Assembly: GCA_026391795.1 (NCBI GenBank)
Contig: JAPLDI010000045.1
Coordinates: 1 to 64,000, forward strand
Reading direction: 5' to 3'
Origin: Bacteroidota bacterium
GTDB lineage: Bacteria > Bacteroidota > Bacteroidia > Bacteroidales > FEN-979
Length of the DNA stretch: 64,000 nucleotides
The notes under the pieces were generated by a model. The model was not told the DNA's origin, ran no database searches, and was given only the letters and a program-made list of their open reading frames with translations. The translations under genes and the position numbers were made by a program. The stretch's first letter is position 1; the number at the start of each line of letters is the position of its first letter. This document shows positions 7,775 to 13,947 of this stretch, in pieces.

Positions 7775-7905
7775 TTCTTTGCGGCATTTGCGTAGAATCT
7801 TTGCGGCCTTTGCGGTTAAAATTAATTTCACGAAGGTTCACGAAGAAGACACGAAGTCACACGAAGAATTCAAATCGTAAATCGTAAACCGTAAACCATA
7901 AATTG
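7775..7905. repeat. Mosaic of three further short repeats before the aconitase gene
   Basis: Three different motifs follow one another. TTTGCGG-type units lie at about 7777-7816. Four CACGAAG units spaced 10-11 bp occupy about 7829-7867. A heptamer series (AAATCGT, AAATCGT, AAACCGT, AAACCAT) runs from about 7870 to 7900, ending just before the ATG at 7908. Together with the octamer array they fill the whole 166-bp gap. Confidence 0.8.
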
Positions 7906-7907
7906 AA

Positions 7908-9713
7908 ATGAATCTTATCGAAAAGATAATTGCAGCCCATTCCAGCCAGCCGATGGTAAAGCCGGGAGACATCGTGGATGTGATGATTGACACCCGCGCT
8001 GCCAGGGATTTTGGAGGGGCAAACGTAGTGAAAAACCTCCTGGATAACGGATTGACTGTTGATGATCCCTCGAAAACCATATTTACCTTCGACTGCAACC
8101 CGGGCGGATCGGATCAGAAGTATGCTCAAAACCAGCATTACTGCAGGCAATATGCACGTGAGAACAACATCCGTATTTATGATGTCGATTCGGGGATCGG
8201 GACGCACCTGGCCATTGACACCGGCCTTTCATGGCCCGGAAGCACCTTTGTTTCCACCGACTCTCACGCCAACATCATGGGGGCCATCGGTTCGTTCGGA
8301 CAGGGAATGGGCGACCAGGATATTGCAGCAGCATGGGCAAAGGGTTACGTGTGGTTCAAGGTTCCTGCCTCTGTCAGGATCAACCTGAATGGAAAGAAAC
8401 CTTCAGACGTTTCGGCCAAAGATATCGTGCTTAACCTTCTCTCTGTCTTCGGCGCGAACAAGATGCTGGGATATTCGGTGGAGATCTATGGTGAGGAAGC
8501 CGATAAACTCAGTTTGTCGGAGCGGGTCACCATCTCTTCCATGGCCACGGAGATGGGAGCGATCATCCTGCTTTTCTCCCCCTCCCCTTCAGTGCTAAAT
8601 GAGCTGAAAATGAAGACCGGTAAAACTTTTGACGCCATTTCTGCAGATCCTGACGCAGTTTATGAGAAGAGCTTCGACCTTGACATCAGCAAGTTTGTTC
8701 CGATGGTTGCTAAGCCCGGCCATCCCCATGATGATATTGCTGTTCAGGAAGTCATGAACATCAAGATCGATTCAGGTTTTATCGGAAGCTGCACAAATGG
8801 GCGGATTGAAGATCTCAGGATTGCAGCAGCCATCCTGGATGGGAAAAAAGTTGCTCCCGGGGTTGTCCTGAAGATCGTACCTGCAACAGATGCCATCTGG
8901 ACTCAGGCTATGAATGAGGGACTTATCAAAATATTCAAGAATGCAGGCGCCATGGTTTCCAATGCAGGTTGTGCAGGGTGCGCAGCCGGTCAGGTCGGAC
9001 AAAACGGTCCCGGTGAAGTGACCATCAGCACGGGAAACAGGAACTTTGAAGGGAAACAGGGCAAAGGATTTGTTTACCTTGCGTCACCCGCAATCGTAGC
9101 CGCATCAGCTGTTGCAGGGTGCATTACCACACCGGACAAGATACCCGGAACACCGGCTTTATTTGCCGTTACGCGTCACGCGTCACGCGTTACGCGTCAC
9201 GATGAAAAGGTAAAGGCTGAGAAACCAACGGTCGTTGAAGGCATGGTATGGATCATTCCCAAAGACGACATCGACACCGATATGATCTTTCACAACCGTT
9301 ACCTGACGATCACCGATATCAAAGAGATGGGCCAGTATACCTTTGATAACCTGAAAGGATTCGAGGATTTTCCAAAGAAAGCCAAGTCAGGTGATATTGT
9401 GATTACGAATAAAAATTTCGGTGCAGGAAGTTCACGGCAGCAAGCCGTTGACTGCTTTCTCTCGCTGGGCATCAGCTGTATCCTGGCCGAATCCTATGGC
9501 GCCATTTACGAACGCAATGCCATCAATGCAGCGCTGCCGATCCTCACCTATGATCCGGCGCAACTTGAAAATGCAGGGATAAAAAACGGGAACCGTATCC
9601 GGGTGGATTTTATTACGGGTGAACTGATCAACCTGGACAACGGAAAAACATGTTCCGTCAACAGGTTTTACGACGCTCAGCTGGCGATCTACAGGAACGG
9701 AGGGTTGTTGTAA
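7908..9713 (+). CDS. Single-chain aconitase / isopropylmalate-isomerase-type hydratase with in-frame heptamer insertion
   Basis: 601 residues joining the large and small subunit types of the LeuC/LeuD-like aconitase branch. The large part has three cluster ligands: a cysteine in GSCTNGR near residue 294 and two in GCAGCAAGQ near 354 and 357, which would hold a [4Fe-4S] cluster. The swivel part begins near residue 440 with VWIIPKDDIDTDMIF and contains the GAGSSRQQAVDC substrate loop. The expected reaction is citrate to isocitrate, supported by the isocitrate dehydrogenase upstream; isopropylmalate or homoaconitate chemistry is possible for this branch. The linker holds VTRHASRVTRH (residues about 421-431), encoded by a 7-bp DNA repeat unlike the rest of the gene. 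Confidence 0.87.
   Translation: MNLIEKIIAAHSSQPMVKPGDIVDVMIDTRAARDFGGANVVKNLLDNGLTVDDPSKTIFTFDCNPGGSDQKYAQNQHYCRQYARENNIRIYDVDSGIGTHLAIDTGLSWPGSTFVSTDSHANIMGAIGSFGQGMGDQDIAAAWAKGYVWFKVPASVRINLNGKKPSDVSAKDIVLNLLSVFGANKMLGYSVEIYGEEADKLSLSERVTISSMATEMGAIILLFSPSPSVLNELKMKTGKTFDAISADPDAVYEKSFDLDISKFVPMVAKPGHPHDDIAVQEVMNIKIDSGFIGSCTNGRIEDLRIAAAILDGKKVAPGVVLKIVPATDAIWTQAMNEGLIKIFKNAGAMVSNAGCAGCAAGQVGQNGPGEVTISTGNRNFEGKQGKGFVYLASPAIVAASAVAGCITTPDKIPGTPALFAVTRHASRVTRHDEKVKAEKPTVVEGMVWIIPKDDIDTDMIFHNRYLTITDIKEMGQYTFDNLKGFEDFPKKAKSGDIVITNKNFGAGSSRQQAVDCFLSLGISCILAESYGAIYERNAINAALPILTYDPAQLENAGIKNGNRIRVDFITGELINLDNGKTCSVNRFYDAQLAIYRNGGLL
9171..9201. repeat. Heptamer array (ACGCGTC) inside the aconitase coding sequence
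   Basis: Units begin at 9171, 9178, 9185 (ACGCGTT) and 9192, followed by ACG. The array encodes an arginine/histidine-rich piece of the interdomain linker and leaves the frame open. It is the only array of this class found within a gene here. Confidence 0.9.
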
Positions 9714-9721
9714 AATAAGCT

Positions 9722-9780
9722 GATGCTGGATGCTCGATGCTGGATGCTCGATGCTGGATGCTCGATGCTGGATGCTGGAT
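9722..9780. repeat. Heptamer array alternating GATGCTG / GATGCTC, 8 units
   Basis: Eight consecutive 7-bp units; the first seven alternate between the two forms to give a 14-bp higher-order period, and the last two are both GATGCTG. The array starts 8 bp after the aconitase stop. The same heptamer reappears at 56611-56731. Confidence 0.92.
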
Positions 9781-9796
9781 AGTTGTTACTGGGTAT

Positions 9797-9817
9797 CTCA
9801 CCTCTCACCTCTCACCT
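9797..9817. repeat. Heptamer array (CTCACCT), 3 perfect units, containing a stop codon
   Basis: Units at 9797, 9804 and 9811. The minus-strand TGA stop of the acyltransferase gene (9814-9812) lies inside the third unit. Confidence 0.9.
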
Positions 9818-10678
9818 TTTCAGCTTCCATCTCCTGTGCGACCAGAGATAATATTCCGGATTTTCGCGGATGATCTTTTCCAGCGTATTCATATAAATAC
9901 GTGTAATATCACCGGGTGCGGTTTTGGAAGGGTCTTCCACCAGCATAAAAAACCTCACCTTATAAAATCCGCGTTTTATTTTTCGGGGATAAGCAAAGAC
10001 TACCGGCATATTGTGAAGCCGGGCATATTTTTCAGGACCATGCAAAACAGCGGTGTCCTGGTTCATGAATGGCATCCAGTAGGCCAGTCTTGCGCTGGAA
10101 GGACTCTGGTCAGCAACCATGTAGAAGATGGCAGGTTCGCCATAATCCTTTTGAAACACAGCCGTTGTGTTGGTGATTGAAGCCAGCAACGACCTTCCCC
10201 GGACCCTTGTTTTCTGGATAAATGCATCCACTCCTTTATTGGAAAGTGGTTTATAGAATCCGACGGGCCTGTGTTTTAACTGTGTACCGGAAGCAATACC
10301 TGCCCATTCCCAATTGTTATAATGCCCGCCGACACAAATAACCGACTTACCCTCCCGGCACAATTCATCGAGAAACGCAGTGTTTTCGTATTCATACCTT
10401 CTGACAACCTCTTCTTCCTTCATGGAAAAAGCTTTCATGCTTTCAACAATGAGATCGCAAAAATGATGGTAAAACCCGGAAGCAATCGACCGGATCTCCT
10501 TCTCAGATTTAACCGGAAAAGAATTGCGCAGGTTTTCGAATACCACCGTTTTCCGGTAACCAACAACCTTATATGCCAGTAAATAAATCAGATCGGAAAA
10601 TAAATACAGTGCTCCGAAGGGAACGATCCTGAAAAGAAAAACCAGGGATCTCATTAAAACAAGGGTGGCGAGTTTCAT
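9812..10678 (-). CDS. LpxL/HtrB-type lipid A acyltransferase family protein
   Basis: 288-residue membrane-associated acyltransferase. An N-terminal hydrophobic segment (residues about 5-40) precedes the conserved core. GGHYNNWEW carries the H-x4-E catalytic pair (near residues 119 and 124), VADQSPSS matches the second conserved block, and the C-terminus ends in YYLWSHRRWK as in the family. Expected role: transfer of a secondary fatty acyl chain to a lipid A precursor at the inner membrane; an ornithine-lipid or other acceptor is possible. It stands alone, convergent to the aconitase gene and divergent from lplA. Its stop codon is provided by a CTCACCT heptamer array. Confidence 0.88.
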   Translation of the reverse strand: MKLATLVLMRSLVFLFRIVPFGALYLFSDLIYLLAYKVVGYRKTVVFENLRNSFPVKSEKEIRSIASGFYHHFCDLIVESMKAFSMKEEEVVRRYEYENTAFLDELCREGKSVICVGGHYNNWEWAGIASGTQLKHRPVGFYKPLSNKGVDAFIQKTRVRGRSLLASITNTTAVFQKDYGEPAIFYMVADQSPSSARLAYWMPFMNQDTAVLHGPEKYARLHNMPVVFAYPRKIKRGFYKVRFFMLVEDPSKTAPGDITRIYMNTLEKIIRENPEYYLWSHRRWKLKR

Positions 10679-10701
10679 GCGGCTAAATTAATTAAAAAGT
10701 A

Positions 10702-10709
10702 TAAATTTG
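10702..10709 (+). promoter_or_regulatory. Candidate -7 box of lplA
   Basis: TAAATTTG matches TAnnTTTG, 20 bp upstream of the lplA ATG at 10729. No good TTTG lies at the expected distance, so only the -7 element is supported. Confidence 0.45.
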
Positions 10710-10728
10710 TGATCTAATTTCCACACTG

Positions 10729-11712
10729 ATGCTGATCATCCGCAGACACAATACAGATCCTTATTTCAACCTTGCTACCGAAGAATATGTATTGAAGGAG
10801 ATCAGGGATGACTCGTTTATGCTCTGGCGAAACGAACCTTCCATCATTGTCGGAAAACACCAGAATACCCTGGCAGAGATCAACCTGGATTACGTGCGGG
10901 AGAATAAAATCAAGGTAGTGCGGCGGTTATCAGGGGGAGGTGCCGTATTTCACGATCTGGGGAACCTGAACTTCACCTTTACCATGCAGGGAGAAGGGAA
11001 TAACCTGATCGATTTCAGGAAATATACGGAACCGATCCTGGAAGTACTGGTAAAACTCGGGATCGATGCCCGTTTCGAAGGCAGGAATGACCTGACCATT
11101 GACGGGAAGAAGTTTTCAGGAAATGCGATGCATATCTGGAAAAACAAGGTTCTGTCGCACGGCACACTCCTGTTCTCCTCCCACATGCCCGACCTGAGCG
11201 GCGCCCTGAATGCCGATCCTCTGAAATTCAAAGATAAAGCCGTTAAATCGGTACGAAGCAGGGTTACCAACATCAGCGAACACCTGACCGAACCCATGGA
11301 TGTAATGGAATTCTCAACCCTCATCGAGAATCATATCATGGAAAAATACCCTGATGCCACGCTGTATGAACTCTCGGAAAAAGATCATGAACGGATCCGG
11401 GAGATGGTAGCATCCAAATACGAAACCTGGGAATGGAATTTCGGGTATTCGCCCCAGTACAATTTCAAAAAGGTTTTACGTACGCAGAACAGCGGAACCC
11501 TTGAATTCAATATCGATGTTGCCGACGGCATCATCCGGGATATCCGGATTTTCGGAGATTACTTCAATTCATGCGATACCGAAGAGATCGAAAATATTCT
11601 GAAGGATCTTCCTCACAATGAAAAAAAGATCAGGGAAGCCCTGGCACCCTGCAACATCGGCGATTATTTCAGCAATCTGACGCTTGATGAGTTTATGAAT
11701 GGGATGTTTTGA
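10729..11712 (+). CDS. lplA: Lipoate-protein ligase A
   Basis: 327 residues of the LplA/LipB/BPL superfamily. It activates free lipoate with ATP and attaches it to a lysine of lipoyl domains (2-oxoacid dehydrogenases, GcvH). Diagnostic pieces are NLATEEYVL, the RRLSGGGAVFHDLGNLNFTF nucleotide/lipoate loop, and the accessory C-terminal domain after about residue 240 (YNFKKVLRTQNSG). Full length compared with bacterial LplA with its small C-terminal domain. Its substrate proteins are not in the window; a glycine cleavage or 2-oxoglutarate dehydrogenase partner would fit the TCA genes to the left. Confidence 0.93.
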   Translation: MLIIRRHNTDPYFNLATEEYVLKEIRDDSFMLWRNEPSIIVGKHQNTLAEINLDYVRENKIKVVRRLSGGGAVFHDLGNLNFTFTMQGEGNNLIDFRKYTEPILEVLVKLGIDARFEGRNDLTIDGKKFSGNAMHIWKNKVLSHGTLLFSSHMPDLSGALNADPLKFKDKAVKSVRSRVTNISEHLTEPMDVMEFSTLIENHIMEKYPDATLYELSEKDHERIREMVASKYETWEWNFGYSPQYNFKKVLRTQNSGTLEFNIDVADGIIRDIRIFGDYFNSCDTEEIENILKDLPHNEKKIREALAPCNIGDYFSNLTLDEFMNGMF

Positions 11713-11767
11713 GGTAGAAAGTTTGTAAAGTTAATGAGACTATTATTTTGCGAACGCAGTGAAGCAA

Positions 11768-11806
11768 AATGATTAGTCGAATTAATCCCGACGCAGGAGG
11801 GATCTC
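11768..11806. repeat. 39-bp dispersed repeat, copy 2
   Basis: Perfect reverse complement of 5738-5776. To its left lie 35 bp absent from copy 1, then a nonamer fragment (about 11717-11732). To its right follows the nonamer array at 11812-11849. Confidence 0.9.
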
Positions 11807-11811
11807 AGCAA

Positions 11812-11849
11812 AGTCTTAAAGTTTGTAAAGTTTGTAAAGTTCATAAAGT
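11812..11849. repeat. Nonamer array (AAAGTTTGT), about 4 units
   Basis: Same family as 2280-2530, seen in the opposite orientation on the plus strand. It lies after lplA and before the DUF1338 gene. The last unit is degenerate (AAAGTTCAT). Confidence 0.85.
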
Positions 11850-11899
11850 AAGTTTTATATAAACAGCCTAGTAAAATTTCGCTAATTAATTTTAAAAAA

Positions 11900-12706
11900 A
11901 TGACCCACCAGGAAATCTTCGAGCGGCTTTGGCAGGATTACATCACGCAAAATCCTGCAACAAAAAAAGTTTATGACCTGCTGGTCAGGGAGGGAGAAAC
12001 CATTGTCAACGACCATGTTGCTTTCCGCACCTTCAATCATCCGCTGACCGGTATTGATGCGATTGCAAAAATCTTTTTGAAGAACGGATACGTTTACAAG
12101 GGTGATTATCATTTCGAACAAAAGAAGCTGTATGCCCGGCATTATGAACACAAGTCAGACCCGCAGGCACCGAGGGTATTTATCAGTGAACTCCTTGTTG
12201 AACATTTCAGTGAGCATATGAAAGCTACAGTGAACCAGTGGGTAGCCAGCATTCCGTTGAATCTGATCAAATCTGACGAATTGATTTTTGCCGGGAATGT
12301 CATCGGGATCCCGTCGTACAAGACGTATGAAAAACTCAGGATCGAATCAGAGTATGCTGCATGGCTCTATGTCAACGGGTTTTGTGCGAACCACTTTACG
12401 GTCAGCGTCAATTCACTGAGGGAATATGACACGGTTGAGAAGGTCAATACATTTCTGAAAGCCAATGGATTCCTCCTCAACGATGCGAACGGGGAGATCC
12501 AGGGAACTGCCAATGATATGCTGGAGCAATCGAGTATCAAAGCCGGGATCAACCGCATCACTTTCCAGGAGGGCGAATTTGATATCCCCGGATGTTATTA
12601 TGAGTTTGCGCTAAGGTACCCTGAACCGAACGGAAAGCTCTACAGCGGATTTGTCGCCAAATCGGCAGATAAAATTTTTGAATCGACGAATTATTATAAA
12701 AAATGA
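11900..12706 (+). CDS. DUF1338 / HglS-like 2-oxoadipate dioxygenase-decarboxylase family protein
   Basis: 268-residue VOC-type metalloenzyme of the DUF1338 family. In Pseudomonas putida the family member HglS converts 2-oxoadipate to D-2-hydroxyglutarate in an Fe(II)-dependent reaction. Candidate metal ligands follow the family pattern: His39 in NDHVAFRTF, His165 in ANHFTV and Glu235 in YYEFA. FRTF and the SGFVAKSADKIFEST end are also typical. This is the short form; HglS itself is longer. It overlaps the next gene by 4 bp (ATGA), and a D-2-hydroxyglutarate-dehydrogenase-like gene is third in the same operon, so substrate and product fit a 2-oxoadipate (lysine-derived) route. The substrate assignment is inference. 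Confidence 0.85.
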   Translation: MTHQEIFERLWQDYITQNPATKKVYDLLVREGETIVNDHVAFRTFNHPLTGIDAIAKIFLKNGYVYKGDYHFEQKKLYARHYEHKSDPQAPRVFISELLVEHFSEHMKATVNQWVASIPLNLIKSDELIFAGNVIGIPSYKTYEKLRIESEYAAWLYVNGFCANHFTVSVNSLREYDTVEKVNTFLKANGFLLNDANGEIQGTANDMLEQSSIKAGINRITFQEGEFDIPGCYYEFALRYPEPNGKLYSGFVAKSADKIFESTNYYKK

Positions 12707-13947
12707 GAGGTTTCCTCTATTCTGTCCTGTGGATCGTTTTGCTGATCAACCTCCCCGGATGCGGCCCCGGGAATAACAGGACAAATGGCAACTCCGTTTC
12801 TGCCGCCACGGTAGTGAAAGGCAAAATCATCCCGAATGTCACCTGCCGGAAATTCTATAGCGTCAGTTACGCACTTTTTCTTCCGGAGAGCTATACTACA
12901 ACCCGGAAATTCCCGGTGATCATCGCTTTTGACCCGCAGGGGAGCGGGATTCTTCCGCTGGAAAAGTACAAGGATCTTGCAAACAAGTACGGCTACATCC
13001 TCATGGGGTCGAACGATTCGAAGAACGGACAGGATATGAACACTTCCGGATTCATCATTGATGCCTTATTCAGTGAAACTTCCGGCAGGTATGCCATCGA
13101 TTCGACGCGGATCTATGTGATGGGATTTTCGGGCGGGGCACGAATAGCATCCATGATCGGGTTTTACCAGGGAGATGTTACCGGCGTGATCGGTTGCGGT
13201 GCCGGATTTCCTTCTGTCAGCCAGCCCATGCGTTTCAGACCCGACTACATCTCGTTCGCAGGAAATGCTGACTTTAACATGAACGAACTGATTAACCTCG
13301 ATAAACAACTTGACCAGGCAAACTATACCCATGCATCCATCCTGTTTAACGGGAAGCATGCGTGGCCGCCGGCTGAGATCATGGAAAATGCATTTTTCTG
13401 GACTGAATTCTGTGCGATGCGGAAAGGCCTCATCCCAAAGAATGATTCGATGATTCATACCTTTATCCGGCTGCAGGAAAAAATCCTTCAGAAAGATAAA
13501 GAAGCCGGAGATGAACTTTCACGGCAGCACCATCTTGTGAACCTGATCCGGTTTGTGGATGGATTGTATTTTACGGATGATTTCAGGAATGCCCTTGCAG
13601 ATGTTGAAAAATCTTCTTCCTACAAAGCCCAGGAAGAACAAAGGAAGAACCTGATGGCAAAGGAGATGGATGAACAACAACAGCTGAACGAAAATTTCTT
13701 CGTAAAGGACTCTGACTGGTGGAAAAGGAAGATCGGGAGTTACAACGGTCGGATCACTGCGGGAAAGGATTCTTCCGATGTGAGGATGTGCAAGAGGCTA
13801 AAGAGTTACCTGAGTCTTATTTCCTACATGAACTATTCCCGCAGTTTATCCTCAAAGGATTCTGTTGCTGCCCGGCATGCCATGATCATATACCAGATCG
13901 TCGACCCGGAAAATGCAACCCTTACCAGGGGAGATAAAGGAAAATAG
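12703..13947 (+). CDS. Lipoprotein with alpha/beta-hydrolase (esterase-like) domain
   Basis: 414 residues. A signal peptide ends in the lipobox LPGC (cysteine near residue 20), so the mature protein is probably lipid-anchored in the cell envelope. Residues about 45-230 look like a PHB-depolymerase/dienelactone-hydrolase-type alpha/beta hydrolase: FPVIIAFDPQGSG, an oxyanion-region strand, and the nucleophile elbow GFSGGARIASM with serine near residue 143. HAWPP (residue about 222) may hold the catalytic histidine. The C-terminal 170 residues are helical, charged and unrecognised. It starts in an ATGA overlap with the DUF1338 gene and ends directly before the next ATG, so the three genes are one transcription unit. 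The substrate is unknown. Confidence 0.75.
   Translation: MRGFLYSVLWIVLLINLPGCGPGNNRTNGNSVSAATVVKGKIIPNVTCRKFYSVSYALFLPESYTTTRKFPVIIAFDPQGSGILPLEKYKDLANKYGYILMGSNDSKNGQDMNTSGFIIDALFSETSGRYAIDSTRIYVMGFSGGARIASMIGFYQGDVTGVIGCGAGFPSVSQPMRFRPDYISFAGNADFNMNELINLDKQLDQANYTHASILFNGKHAWPPAEIMENAFFWTEFCAMRKGLIPKNDSMIHTFIRLQEKILQKDKEAGDELSRQHHLVNLIRFVDGLYFTDDFRNALADVEKSSSYKAQEEQRKNLMAKEMDEQQQLNENFFVKDSDWWKRKIGSYNGRITAGKDSSDVRMCKRLKSYLSLISYMNYSRSLSSKDSVAARHAMIIYQIVDPENATLTRGDKGK

Noticed and set aside
9737-10180. Plus-strand 147-codon frame beginning in the heptamer array
   Set aside because: It starts with repeat-encoded residues (MLDARCWMLDAGCW) and runs antisense to the acyltransferase gene.
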